Below, in pieces: positions 33,125 to 42,107 of a stretch of 64,000 nucleotides of DNA. The notes beneath the pieces are model-generated. The model did not search any database. It was not told the DNA's origin and worked only from the letters and a program-made list of their open reading frames with translations. Source of the stretch: Janthinobacterium lividum (GTDB taxonomy: Bacteria; Pseudomonadota; Gammaproteobacteria; Burkholderiales; Burkholderiaceae_D); contig NZ_CP075583.1 of the NCBI RefSeq assembly GCF_023509035.1, positions 1,984,001 through 2,048,000 of the forward strand, read 5' to 3'. The position numbers were made by a program, and so were the translations under genes. Position 1 is the stretch's first letter; each line of letters begins with the position of its first letter.

Positions 33125-34123
33125 ATGCAAATGAAATCTATGCTGGCCATGCTCTGCGTGGCGATCGGCGCTGGCTTTGGCGTTCCCGTCCAGGCACAGG
33201 CGCCCATCGTCATCAAATTCAGCCACGTGGTCGCGCCCGAGACGCCGAAAGGCCAGGCGGCAGAGCGTTTCAAACTGCTGGCCGAGAAGGCCACGCACGG
33301 CAAGGTCCGGGTGGAACTTTACCCGAACAGCCAGTTGTACAAGGACAAGGAAGAACTTGAAGCCCTGCAACTGGGCGCCGTGCAAATGCTGGCGCCCTCG
33401 CTGGCCAAGTTCGGCCCGCTGGGCGTGAAAGAGTTCGAGGTTTTCGACCTGCCCTATATCTTCCCCACCAAGACGGCACTGTATAACGTCACCGAAGGCG
33501 AAGTCGGCAAGGGCCTGCTGAAAAAGCTTGAGCCGAAGGGCATCACGGGCCTGGCCTACTGGGATAACGGTTTCAAGGTGATGTCCGCCAACCGGCCGCT
33601 GCACCATCCAGCCGACTTCAAGGGCCTGAAGATGCGCATCCAGTCGTCGAACGTGCTTGATGCGCAGATGCGCGCACTGGGTGCCAACCCCCAGGCGCTG
33701 GCGTTTTCGGAAGCCTACCGCGCCTTGCAAACGGGCGTGGTCGACGGTACGGAAAACCCGCCGTCGAACATGTACACGCAAAAGATGCATGAAGTACAAA
33801 AGCACCTGACCGTTTCCAACCATGGCTACCTGGGTTACGCCGTCATCGTCAACAAGAAGTTCTGGGATGGCTTGCCATCCGATATACGCAGTCAGCTGGA
33901 AAAGGCCATGAAGGAAGCGACCACCTTTGAAAAGGCGATTGCGCAGAGCGACAACGACAAGGCCCTGGAGGCGATCCGCAAGAGCGGCAAGACGCAGATA
34001 TACACCTTGACGTTGCAGGAGCAGGCGGAGTGGCGTCGCGCCCTGGCGCCGGTGCAGAAAACCATGGAAGGCCGCATTGGCCGAGAGTGGATTTCCGCCA
34101 TCAACCGGGAAAGTGCAAAGTAG
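33125..34123 (+). CDS. dctP: TRAP-type substrate-binding protein DctP
   Basis: The 332-residue periplasmic protein has a signal peptide cut after AQA near residue 23, followed by PIVIKFSHVVAPETPKGQA. The conserved arginine that holds a carboxylate is in GLKMRIQSS near residue 168, followed by AFSEAYRALQTGVVDGTENP. These are DctP family signatures. No membrane subunits (DctQ, DctM) follow before the end of this transcription unit, so it is an orphan in this window. It may use a permease elsewhere or act as a sensory co-receptor of DctS. ATG 33125 follows CGGAGA. Confidence 0.9.
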   Translation: MQMKSMLAMLCVAIGAGFGVPVQAQAPIVIKFSHVVAPETPKGQAAERFKLLAEKATHGKVRVELYPNSQLYKDKEELEALQLGAVQMLAPSLAKFGPLGVKEFEVFDLPYIFPTKTALYNVTEGEVGKGLLKKLEPKGITGLAYWDNGFKVMSANRPLHHPADFKGLKMRIQSSNVLDAQMRALGANPQALAFSEAYRALQTGVVDGTENPPSNMYTQKMHEVQKHLTVSNHGYLGYAVIVNKKFWDGLPSDIRSQLEKAMKEATTFEKAIAQSDNDKALEAIRKSGKTQIYTLTLQEQAEWRRALAPVQKTMEGRIGREWISAINRESAK

Positions 34124-34258
34124 TTGCTGGCAGTTCCGCCGCAGATGGCATATCACAAGTGCTGGCGTGTCTGCTCATTTAATTTAAAGCTAAAGCATCT
34201 GTCCCCGTCATGGTGCAAAAAAAGTCGATCCGGCCGAATAAATGCGCTATGATGGGCA

Positions 34259-34508
34259 GCCTTAAGGGGAAACACGTATATGTTTATACGCCCAGGTAGC
34301 AAGGCTGAAATACAGAATTGGTAACACGGTTAGTGGGGGAGTGGTCTATAAAAACGGTATTGATACCGGGGATATATTGAGGAGACACACGTTTCACAGA
34401 AGTTGTTGAGTCATAGCTGTCTGCGGCCACAAGCCGGCACCGGCGGACCCAAACGACCGGGAACGTGAAGCAATATTTGAAGCGCACCGACTGGTGCGCT
34501 TTTTTTTC
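34259..34508 (+). ncRNA. Candidate structured small RNA
   Basis: This 440-base gap has no gene with coding character but strong structure. CAGCCTT (34257-34263) pairs with AAGGCTG (34301-34307) and encloses CGTATA-TGTT-TATACG (34275-34290). CGGTAT-TG-ATACCG is at 34355-34368. A -10 box TATGAT lies at 34248-34253, though the -35 is poor, and a textbook terminator closes the unit on the plus strand. A transcript of about 250 bases is inferred. It does not look like 6S, SRP, RNase P or tmRNA. Confidence 0.5.
34481..34507 (+). terminator. Rho-independent terminator of the candidate RNA
   Basis: AGCGCACC-GACT-GGTGCGCT followed by seven T residues. On the minus strand no T-run follows, so it serves plus-strand transcripts. 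No protein gene ends just before it. Confidence 0.9.
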
Positions 34509-34591
34509 GTGCGGGGGAAACGTCCGCCGACACGCCCAAAGTCGGTGCATAATTCCCGTGGCGCTGTTTGCGGCGCCAGCAGGTTGCATAT

Positions 34592-35119
34592 ATGCCACAC
34601 TTGAATAATGATCAGCAGATGAAAAAACAACAGGGCAGTGAACTGTTCAGCGCCATCGTGGCCGCGCCTTTCGGCGCCATGGGCGTGCGCGTGCAGGATG
34701 GCCAGTTATGCGAACTGGTCTACCTGCCGCCGCACTTCGACGAGAAGGCGCCGCAGGATGCCGTCTCCGAGCGGGCCTGCCAGCAACTGGCGCGCTATTT
34801 CCTCGATCCCGATTATGTCTTTGACCTGCCGCTGGCCGCCTCGGGCAGCGCCTACCAGCAAAGCGTATGGACAGCGATTGCCGGCATTCCGCGCGGCCAG
34901 GTGCGCACGTATGGTGACGTGGCGCGCCTGATCGGCTCGGCACCGCGTGCCGTGGGCCAGGCCTGCGGCGCCAACTGGTTTCCCGTGGTCATACCCTGCC
35001 ACCGGGTCACGGCCGCTGGCGGCCTGGGTGGCTTTGCCCATCACGACGACGCCACGGGATTCCACCTGGGCGTGAAGCGCTGGCTGCTGGCGCATGAAGG
35101 CGTGGCGGCTTACCTATGA
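34592..35119 (+). CDS. ogt: Methylated-DNA-protein-cysteine methyltransferase
   Basis: The 175-residue protein moves a methyl group from O6-methylguanine to its own cysteine C136 in IPCHRV. The helix-turn-helix block YGDVARLIGSAPRAVGQACG precedes it, and LGGFAHHDDATGFHLGVKRWLL ends the domain. The N-terminal part is the Ogt/Ada-C fold. A start at 34619 (MKKQQGS) is possible too, as neither start has a strong ribosome site. The stop overlaps the xerD start in ATGA. Confidence 0.88.
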   Translation: MPHLNNDQQMKKQQGSELFSAIVAAPFGAMGVRVQDGQLCELVYLPPHFDEKAPQDAVSERACQQLARYFLDPDYVFDLPLAASGSAYQQSVWTAIAGIPRGQVRTYGDVARLIGSAPRAVGQACGANWFPVVIPCHRVTAAGGLGGFAHHDDATGFHLGVKRWLLAHEGVAAYL

Positions 35120-36033
35120 TGAACAGCCTGCTGGCGCCGGACAACACCACCCTGATCGATGAATTCTGCGACAGCCTGTGGCTGGAAGACGGCCTGTCGA
35201 AAAACTCGCTGGACGCCTACCGGCGCGACATGCGCTTGTTTGCGCGCTGGCTGGAAGTGGCGCGGCCCGGACGCGAGGGCCTGTACGAGGTCTCCACGGC
35301 CGACATCGAAGCATATTTCGCCGCCCGTCACGACGAGAGCAAGGCGACGTCGTCGAACCGGCGCCTGTCCGTGCTCAAGCGTTTTTACCAGCTGGCCCTG
35401 CGGCAAAAACATATCGCAGCGGACCCGTGCCTGAAGATGGTCTCGGCCAAGCAGCCGGCGCGCTTCGTGCATACCCTGAGCGAAGCGCAGGTGGAAGCGC
35501 TGCTGGCGGCGCCCGACGTGAGCACGCCGCTGGGCCTGCGCGAGCGCACGATGCTGGAACTTATGTACGCGAGTGGCTTGCGCGTGTCGGAATTGGTGGA
35601 CTTGAAATCCGTGGAGCTGAGCCTGAACGATGGCGTGCTGCGCATCACGGGTAAGGGCAGCAAGACGCGGCTGGTGCCGTTCGGTGAGCAGGCGCGGCTG
35701 TGGATCGAGCGCTACCTGAAGGAAGCGCGCGGCGTCATTCTCGACGGCCAGATGGACGATGCGCTGTTCGTCACGCGGCGCGGGGGCGCCATGACGCGGC
35801 AAATGTTCTGGGTCATCATCAAGAAACACGCGCTGAGCGCCGGCATCACGGCGCCGCTGTCACCACATACCCTGCGCCACGCGTTCGCCACGCATTTGCT
35901 GAACCATGGCGCGGACTTGCGTGTTGTGCAATTGTTACTGGGGCACTCCGATATTTCCACCACACAGATTTATACGCATGTGGCCCGCGAACGGCTGAAA
36001 CTGCTGCATGCGCAGCATCATCCGCGAGGCTAA
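35116..36033 (+). CDS. xerD: Site-specific tyrosine recombinase XerD
   Basis: The 305-residue recombinase resolves chromosome dimers at dif with XerC at the septum. Catalytic residues are in place: R156 in SGLRVSEL, K180 in TGKGSKTR, H251 and R254 in HTLRHAFATHLL, H277 in LGHSDIST and Y286 in QIYTHV. The N-terminal SAM-like domain covers residues 10-100. It is a core chromosomal gene coupled to ogt by ATGA overlap and is not a mobile-element integrase. Confidence 0.93.
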   Translation: MMNSLLAPDNTTLIDEFCDSLWLEDGLSKNSLDAYRRDMRLFARWLEVARPGREGLYEVSTADIEAYFAARHDESKATSSNRRLSVLKRFYQLALRQKHIAADPCLKMVSAKQPARFVHTLSEAQVEALLAAPDVSTPLGLRERTMLELMYASGLRVSELVDLKSVELSLNDGVLRITGKGSKTRLVPFGEQARLWIERYLKEARGVILDGQMDDALFVTRRGGAMTRQMFWVIIKKHALSAGITAPLSPHTLRHAFATHLLNHGADLRVVQLLLGHSDISTTQIYTHVARERLKLLHAQHHPRG

Positions 36034-36113
36034 ACATTTGGTGTTTGGTTCAATTACGTCATAATGTGCCTTATGTGCTTATCTGTAACATCTAAAAACT
36101 AAAGAGGTAGTAA

Positions 36114-36320
36114 ATGGCCAAGACAAATTTCCAATACGAAAAACGGCAAAAAGAGCTGGAAAAGAAGAAGAAAGCCGAGGAAAAAGCCAGGCGCAAGCTG
36201 GAAGCGAAAAACAATCCCAAGCCGGCCGATGGCAGCGAAGGCGATGAGCCGGAAGCGGACGACGCCGACGTCGATGCAGATCCGGCCGCCGAAGGCGACG
36301 CGCCCGCCCAGCCGCAGTAA
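36114..36320 (+). CDS. Small highly charged protein (68 aa)
   Basis: The protein has a Lys/Glu-rich helical first half (YEKRQKELEKKKKAEEKARR) and an acidic, disordered tail ending APAQPQ. I recall similar small proteins in Burkholderiales but cannot name a family or role. The ATG has an AAAGAGGTAGTAA ribosome site. A promoter is plausible upstream (TTTGGT, 17 bases, CATAAT). The low-complexity coiled first half suggests nucleic acid or protein binding. Confidence 0.6.
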   Translation: MAKTNFQYEKRQKELEKKKKAEEKARRKLEAKNNPKPADGSEGDEPEADDADVDADPAAEGDAPAQPQ

Positions 36321-36335
36321 TTCCCCGTTCCTGAC

Positions 36336-36362
36336 GACCGGTGCGGCATCGCCGCGCCGGTC
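36336..36362. terminator. Hairpin between convergent genes
   Basis: GACCGG-T-GCGGC-ATC-GCCGC-G-CCGGTC sits between the small charged gene and the end of the minus-strand OMF gene. It has no clear T-run on either side, so terminator function is uncertain. Confidence 0.45.
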
Positions 36363-36385
36363 ACTCCTCGTTCTACCTTCCCCCG

Positions 36386-37663
36386 CTACAAGCGCGGCCG
36401 CTGGCCGATCGCCAGTTGCAGCTGCGTGCTGGCGATGGCGGCATCGGCGCGCGCCTGCACATAGCCCTGGTAAGCCTCATCGGCCGAACGCTGCGCCGCC
36501 AGCCATTCCAGCAGCGACGCATTGCCGCTGAAGTAAGACAAACGCATGCCATCGACCACCTTTTGCGCGTCGACCAGCACGCCGTCGCGGTAGCGCGCCA
36601 GCCTGTCCTGTGCCGCACGCAGCTGCCGCTGCGCCGTGCGCACTTGCGTTTCCGCTGTCAGTTCGGCCTGGCGCAGGGCCAGCATGGCCTGTGTCACGCC
36701 GGATTCCGCCTGCACGATGTCGCCCTTGTCGCGCCGCGACAGGGGAATGGGGATGGCCAGCGACAGGCTCAATGCGCGTGAGCGGGGCGAGCCATCGACG
36801 GGATTGCCGCTGGCGTCGATGCCGTCATGGTAGCCGCGCGCGGCGGCCAGGCCAAGCGTGACGGTGGGATCGACGGCGCGGTTGGCGCGCACCAGCGCCG
36901 CGCCGTCGCGCAGATTGTCCAGGGTGGCGCGGGCGACACGCACATCGCTGCGCGCGTCGAGCGCTTGCGGCACCAGCACGCTGGCATCCTTGTTCTCGTA
37001 TGCGGCGAAGTCGCAGGCCAGCTGCACATCGGGAAACAGCGCATCGAACTGGCGCCCCAGAGGCGGCGACAGGGCCAGCATGGCGCTGTCAGCCTCACTG
37101 CGCGCCTGCGCCAGTTCTGCCTGGAATTGATCGCGTTCCACGCGCGACTGCAGCAGCTCGATGCCGCCCACGTCGCCCGCCTTGCGCCGCACGGCGTTCG
37201 CCTCGACCACCTTCGACAGGGCCGCCATGGTCTGCTCCTTGCGCGCGGCGACTTCGCGTGTGCGGCACGCTTCCGTGAACGCGGCTGCGGCCGTGCCATA
37301 TAGTTCGCTCCTGAAGCCGGCCACCGTCTCTTCGGCCAGCGCGACATTGCTGTGCGCCGCCTTCAAGCGCGCGGCGCGCTTGCCGCCCGTCTCGATGGCC
37401 ATGCTGATGGCCGGGTTCCATGTGACGGGACGGTGTCCTCCTGTGGCTACCGTTTCGCGCGTGGCGCCCAGGGTGAATTCGGGATCGGGACGCAGGCCGG
37501 CGATGCCGATGCCGGCCTTGACCGACGTGATGCCTTCCTGCTGCGCCTGCAGTTCCAGGCTGTGGCTTTCCACGGCGGACAGATAGGTCTCGAAGCTCAA
37601 GGGGCCGGCGCTGACGCAGGGGGCGATCAGCCAGGCCGCCAGCAGCAGATTAAAACGTGTCAT
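36386..37663 (-). CDS. czcC: Outer-membrane factor of metal RND pump (CzcC-like)
   Basis: The 425-residue TolC-family protein has a signal peptide ending PCVSAGPLS and two long alpha-helical repeats (VALAEETVAGFRSELYGTAA, then AELTAETQVRTAQRQLRAAQ). It forms the outer-membrane exit duct of a CzcCBA-type complex. Its start overlaps the end of the RND gene by 14 bases, so the three genes form one tight operon in the order adaptor, pump, outer-membrane factor. Confidence 0.85.
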   Translation of the reverse strand: MTRFNLLLAAWLIAPCVSAGPLSFETYLSAVESHSLELQAQQEGITSVKAGIGIAGLRPDPEFTLGATRETVATGGHRPVTWNPAISMAIETGGKRAARLKAAHSNVALAEETVAGFRSELYGTAAAAFTEACRTREVAARKEQTMAALSKVVEANAVRRKAGDVGGIELLQSRVERDQFQAELAQARSEADSAMLALSPPLGRQFDALFPDVQLACDFAAYENKDASVLVPQALDARSDVRVARATLDNLRDGAALVRANRAVDPTVTLGLAAARGYHDGIDASGNPVDGSPRSRALSLSLAIPIPLSRRDKGDIVQAESGVTQAMLALRQAELTAETQVRTAQRQLRAAQDRLARYRDGVLVDAQKVVDGMRLSYFSGNASLLEWLAAQRSADEAYQGYVQARADAAIASTQLQLAIGQRPRL

Positions 37664-40600
37664 GGTTTACTCCTTCGGTATCGTTCTGGCGTTTGTGTAC
37701 GTGCGCCTCGATCAGGTAATACAGGGCCGGTAACAGCAGCAGGGTCAGCGCCGTCGCCGTCACCAGGCCGCCCACCACGACGGTGGCCAGCGGGCGCTGC
37801 ACGTCGCTGCCCAGGCCTGTCGCCAGCATGGCGGGTGTCAAACCCAGGGCCGCCACGGTGGCCGTCATCAGCACGGGGCGCATGCGGTCGCGCGCCCCTT
37901 CCAGCACGGCCTCGCGCAAACTGCGGCCTTCGTCGGCGCGCAAGCGGTTGATCTGCGCCAGCATCAGCACGGCATTCAAGACGGCCACGCCGAACAGGGC
38001 GATGAAACCGACGGCGCTCGACACGTTCAAGGTCATGCCGCGCAGGTGCAGCGCGGCCAGGCCGCCCAGCATGGCCAGCGGCACGGCCAGCAAGACCAGC
38101 GCGGGCTGTCGCAGGTTGCGGAACTGGCCAAACAGCAGCAAAAACATGGCGCCGAGGGTCATCGGCAGGATCAGGGCCAAGCGGCTTTGCGCGCGCTGCA
38201 GGTTTTCGAACTGGCCGCCCCATTCGACGCTGATGCGCTGGTGCTCGTTTGCCACGGCTTGCGCCACCAGCGGGCGCGCTTCGGCCAGGAAGCCGGCCAG
38301 GTCACGCCCACGGGCATTCAGGCGCACGATGATGTGGCGCCGTCCCATTTCGCGCACGATCACGCTTTCGCCCGAGGTGGTGCTGATGTTTGCCACCTGC
38401 GCCAGCGGAATCCTCGCGCCGTTGGCGGCGTTGAGCATCAGCTTGGCGATGGCGTCCGGGCTGGAACGCGTGGCGGGCGGGAAGCGCACGGCAATGTCGT
38501 AGCTTTTCTCGCCCACGTACACCTGGCCGATGGGCGCGCCGCCGATGCCGGTGGCAATCAGGTCGGCCACGTCGGCCGCGTTGATGCCGTAGCGGGCCGC
38601 CTTCGCGCGGTCCAGTTCCACCTTCAGGTTGGGCAGCGGCGGCTCCACGTCCACGGCCACGTCGGAGGCGCCATGAACAGTCTTCAGGGCATTTGCCACC
38701 TTGCCGGCGATGGCGCGCACTTCATCGAGGTCGTTGCCGAAGATTTTCACCGTCAGGTCGCTGTGCGCGCCCGACAATTTATCCTGCACGCCATCGATCA
38801 TCGGTTGCATGAAGGCCACCGTGACGCCGGGCATGCGGGCGAAGCGCGCGTTCATTTTCGCGATCAGCTGCTGCTTGCTCATGCCTGACTTCCAGCTTTT
38901 GTACGGATGCAGTCCCACGCTGGCCTCGATGTGCGACGGTGTCCAGTAATCGGTGCCGTCGTCGTTGCGCCCCGTCTGTGTGACGATGGTCGATACTTCC
39001 GGGAATTCCAGCGCGGCGCGGCGCAGCTCACTGGCCATCTCGGACGCCTTGTCCAGGGTGATGCCGGGCGGCATCTGCACCTGCAGCCACAACGAGCCTT
39101 CATCGAGATAGGGCAGGAAGTCGCGTCCGATGCTGCCGCCCAGCAGGGCCAGACCCGCCAGCGAGGCGGCGCAGACGGCGGCTACCCAGCGCTTCTTGCC
39201 CACCGTGCGCTCGAGGAAGCGCCCGTACGCGGCCGTCAGCTTTTCCAGCGCGCGGTTATGGAAGGCGCGACGCGGCTTGCGCAAGGCCAGCCAGGCCAGG
39301 CCCGGGATCAGCACCAGCGCCACCACCAGTGCACCCACGAGTGCCGCGCCCACAGCATATGCCATCGGCGAGAACAGCTTGTATTCGATGCGCTGGAAGG
39401 CGAACAGGGGCAGGTAGGCGGCAATGATGACGGCCATGCCGAACATGATGGGGCGCGCCACCTGCAGGGTCGCCTCGATGGCGTCCTGCAGGGTGAGGGG
39501 CCGCTCCTGCTCGCGCTCGCGGCGGCGCAGCATGTTTTCCAGCACCACCACGGAACCGTCGACGAGGATGCCGAAGTCGATCGCCCCCAGCGACAGCAAA
39601 TTGGCGGGAATTTTAAAGTGGTGCATGAAGATGAAGGCGATCAGCAGGGCCAGCGGGATCGTCAGCGCAACGATGGCGGCCGCGCGCGGGCTGCCCAGGA
39701 ACAGCAGCAGCACGAGGGCGACCAGCAGCATGCCTTCGCCCAAGGTATAACTGACCGTGTGCAGGGTGGCGTCGATCAGCGAGCTGCGGTCCAGGTAGGG
39801 CACCACTTTCACATCCTTTGGCAGCACATTGGCGTTCAAGTCATCGACGGCCGCATGGATGCCGGCCAGCGCCTCGGACGGATTGAAATCCTTCAGCAGC
39901 AGGGTGATGCCTTCGATGGTGTCGGGGTTGTCATCCTTGCCCAGGATGCCGCGCCGCTCCACGTTGCCGTAGGCGAGCTTGCCCAGGTCCTTCACCAGCA
40001 CGGGCACGCCGTCCTTGCTGCTGACGACGACATTGCCCATGTCGTCGAGCGAATGCAGCAAGCCCACGCCGCGCACCACGTACGATTGCTGGCCGCGGTC
40101 GATGACGCTGCCGCCACCGCTGATGTTGTTGGCGTTGATGGCGTCCTTGACCTGTGCCAGCGAGAAACCGTAGCTGTCGAGTTTTGCGGGATCGAGTTCC
40201 AGCATGAATTGCGTCGTCAGGCCGCCGAAATTGCTGACGTCGGCTACGCCGCGCACTTGCTGCAGGCGCGGTATCACGGTCCAGAACTGCAGCTCGGACA
40301 GTTCGCGCAAGGAGCGCGTTTTCGATTCCAGCGTGTAGCGGTAGATTTCGCCCGTCGGCGAGGTATAGGGATCGAGCCCCGGCTTGGCGTCGTACGGCAG
40401 GTTCACGCTGGCCAGGCGCTCCTGCAAGCGCTCGCGCGTGAAGTAGCCGTCGCTGCCATCCTCGAACACGACCGTGATCAGCGACAGGGCGAACAGGCTG
40501 CGCGTGCGCAGCACATGCATGCCGGGCGTGCCGAGCAGGGCGCGTTCCAGTGGAATCGTGATCTGCTGCTCGATTTCCTCGGCGCCCAGGCCCGGCACCT

Positions 40601-40754
40601 GCGTGACGATTTGCGAGGTGACGTCGGCGATGTCGGGATAGGCTTCGATGGGCAGCTGCTTCCAGCAGTAGACGCCGTAGGCGGCGACGAACAGCAGTAC
40701 CAGCCAGACGATGCCGCGCCGCTGGCAGCAGGTGGCGATGAAACGGTCAATCAT
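37650..40754 (-). CDS. czcA: Heavy-metal RND efflux pump (CzcA-like)
   Basis: The 1034-residue inner-membrane proton antiporter belongs to the HME-RND group. The proton-relay motif in helix 4 reads DFGILVDGSVVVLEN, which is the divalent-cation type (Co, Zn, Cd, Ni) rather than the CusA type for Cu and Ag. Two periplasmic loops and 12 helices are present. I chose ATG 40754 because it overlaps the adaptor stop by 8 bases; the longer upstream frame lies inside the adaptor gene. The metal cannot be named more precisely. Confidence 0.9.
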   Translation of the reverse strand: MIDRFIATCCQRRGIVWLVLLFVAAYGVYCWKQLPIEAYPDIADVTSQIVTQVPGLGAEEIEQQITIPLERALLGTPGMHVLRTRSLFALSLITVVFEDGSDGYFTRERLQERLASVNLPYDAKPGLDPYTSPTGEIYRYTLESKTRSLRELSELQFWTVIPRLQQVRGVADVSNFGGLTTQFMLELDPAKLDSYGFSLAQVKDAINANNISGGGSVIDRGQQSYVVRGVGLLHSLDDMGNVVVSSKDGVPVLVKDLGKLAYGNVERRGILGKDDNPDTIEGITLLLKDFNPSEALAGIHAAVDDLNANVLPKDVKVVPYLDRSSLIDATLHTVSYTLGEGMLLVALVLLLFLGSPRAAAIVALTIPLALLIAFIFMHHFKIPANLLSLGAIDFGILVDGSVVVLENMLRRREREQERPLTLQDAIEATLQVARPIMFGMAVIIAAYLPLFAFQRIEYKLFSPMAYAVGAALVGALVVALVLIPGLAWLALRKPRRAFHNRALEKLTAAYGRFLERTVGKKRWVAAVCAASLAGLALLGGSIGRDFLPYLDEGSLWLQVQMPPGITLDKASEMASELRRAALEFPEVSTIVTQTGRNDDGTDYWTPSHIEASVGLHPYKSWKSGMSKQQLIAKMNARFARMPGVTVAFMQPMIDGVQDKLSGAHSDLTVKIFGNDLDEVRAIAGKVANALKTVHGASDVAVDVEPPLPNLKVELDRAKAARYGINAADVADLIATGIGGAPIGQVYVGEKSYDIAVRFPPATRSSPDAIAKLMLNAANGARIPLAQVANISTTSGESVIVREMGRRHIIVRLNARGRDLAGFLAEARPLVAQAVANEHQRISVEWGGQFENLQRAQSRLALILPMTLGAMFLLLFGQFRNLRQPALVLLAVPLAMLGGLAALHLRGMTLNVSSAVGFIALFGVAVLNAVLMLAQINRLRADEGRSLREAVLEGARDRMRPVLMTATVAALGLTPAMLATGLGSDVQRPLATVVVGGLVTATALTLLLLPALYYLIEAHVHKRQNDTEGVNHDTF

Positions 40755-41880
40755 TGAGCAGCACTCCTTCCTTGACGACGATGCGTTCGCCCGCGCGCAA
40801 GCCCGAGACGATTTCCACTTGGTCGCCATGGCTGGCACCCACTTCCACCGTGCGCGGCGTGAATACCAGCGGGCTGCGCTCCACCATCACGCGCGTCGAG
40901 GGTCCGCTTTGCAGTACGGCCGCCGCAGGCACGAGGAGGGCGCGGCGGCTGGCGCCGGCGAATCCCGCGTGGGCAAACATGCCGGGCTTGAAGGTGCCGG
41001 TGCGGTTGTCGATGGCCACGCGCACCTTCACCGTGCGCGTCTCGGGATCGAGCACGGCGCCCACATACGCGACCTTGCCCTCGACAGCCTTGCCGGGCCA
41101 GGCGTCGACCTTGATGCTGGCCTTTTGTCCCACGGCCACCTGCGCCAGGTCCCTCTCGGCCACGTTGGCCGACAGCCACACGGTGGACAGGTCGGCCACC
41201 GTCATGACGGGCGCGTTGATATCGTTCCAGTAGCCGCCCTGGGCGCCTTCCATGGCGATCACGGTGCCGGCGATCGGTGAACGCAGGACATAGTCGCGGC
41301 GGGTGCCGCGTGTGCCGCGTGCGCCGGCGCCGTACTGGGCCAGCTTGTCGGCGCTGGCCTGGGCGTCGCTGCCGGCCTGCGCAAAAGCTGCCTGCGCCGA
41401 TTCGTACTCCTTGCGCGCGGCGATTTCTGCCTCGAACAGGGTTTTCTGGCGCTGCAGTTCCTGGCGCGCCTGTAGCAGGGCGGACTTCGCCTTGCTGTCG
41501 TCCGCGTAGGCGGCGCTCAGTTCCGCCGAGTCCAGGGTGAACAGCGGGTCGCCCGCCTTCACGCTGTCGCCCAGGGCGCGCTGCAAGCGCGTGATCCGGC
41601 CGGCCAGGGGCGGCGTGATTTTCACCAGTTTTTCCGGCATCGCTTCGATGCTGCCTGGCGCCTCCGTCTGCGTGGCGATCTCCTGTTCCTGCACGGCGGC
41701 GACCTGCAGGCGCTGGCGCAGCGGCGACATCTTGTCGACGGCGATGCTGCCGTCGTCCAGGTGCATGGTTTGAGCGGCGGGCATGGCTGCCGCCGTCGGC
41801 TTGGCGCAGCCGGCCAGGGCCGAACAAGCGAGAGCGAGGGCGCAGCTGGCGCCCAGGGCGTTGCGGGTGGTCGTGTTCAT
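40747..41880 (-). CDS. czcB: Periplasmic adaptor of metal RND pump (CzcB-like)
   Basis: The 377-residue membrane fusion protein has a lipobox ALAGC near residue 25. A barrel-sandwich hybrid begins at VKITPPLAGRITRLQRALGD, a helical hairpin lies at about 125-175, and the beta-barrel holds TVWLSANVAERDLAQVAVGQ. It links CzcA and CzcC. The start at 41880 follows AAGGAAACCCGGG; the upstream 37 residues are not a signal peptide and are dropped. No His-rich metal tail is seen. It is the first gene of the operon, divergent from its regulator. Confidence 0.87.
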   Translation of the reverse strand: MNTTTRNALGASCALALACSALAGCAKPTAAAMPAAQTMHLDDGSIAVDKMSPLRQRLQVAAVQEQEIATQTEAPGSIEAMPEKLVKITPPLAGRITRLQRALGDSVKAGDPLFTLDSAELSAAYADDSKAKSALLQARQELQRQKTLFEAEIAARKEYESAQAAFAQAGSDAQASADKLAQYGAGARGTRGTRRDYVLRSPIAGTVIAMEGAQGGYWNDINAPVMTVADLSTVWLSANVAERDLAQVAVGQKASIKVDAWPGKAVEGKVAYVGAVLDPETRTVKVRVAIDNRTGTFKPGMFAHAGFAGASRRALLVPAAAVLQSGPSTRVMVERSPLVFTPRTVEVGASHGDQVEIVSGLRAGERIVVKEGVLLND

Positions 41881-41997
41881 CCCGGGTTTCCTTGTTATTG
41901 ATGGTGATGGGGCATGCGTGGATGCCGTGCCCAGGCGGGCGGTCAGAGGGGGCGCGGGCAGAGATATGACAGCGCCGGGAAAGCATAGCAATGTGGT

Positions 41998-42037
41998 CCT
42001 GAAGAAGCGCCCAAGAATGCCTGAATCATTCTTCAGG
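41998..42037. promoter_or_regulatory. Candidate response-regulator site
   Basis: CCTGAAGAA at 41998-42006 and TTCTTCAGG at 42029-42037 are exact complements. A third CCTGAA at 42020-42025 lies 22 bases, or about two helical turns, from the first. It sits between czcB and its divergent regulator gene, where an OmpR-type protein should bind. Position supports the call; the site itself is not verified. Confidence 0.55.
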
Positions 42038-42107
42038 TTCGGTGCGCGCGCGGTGGAGCGCGGTAAAATGCCAGCATGGAAAACAGGGCGCGACGCGAAA
42101 GGCTGGC

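Noticed and set aside
34284..34598. A 104-residue frame on the minus strand in the dctP-ogt gap
   Set aside because: It has no ribosome site, no domain and runs through the terminator and hairpins of the candidate RNA.
35116..36033. Integrase of a mobile element
   Set aside because: Sequence and coupling with ogt fit the core XerD; no attachment sites or phage genes are nearby.
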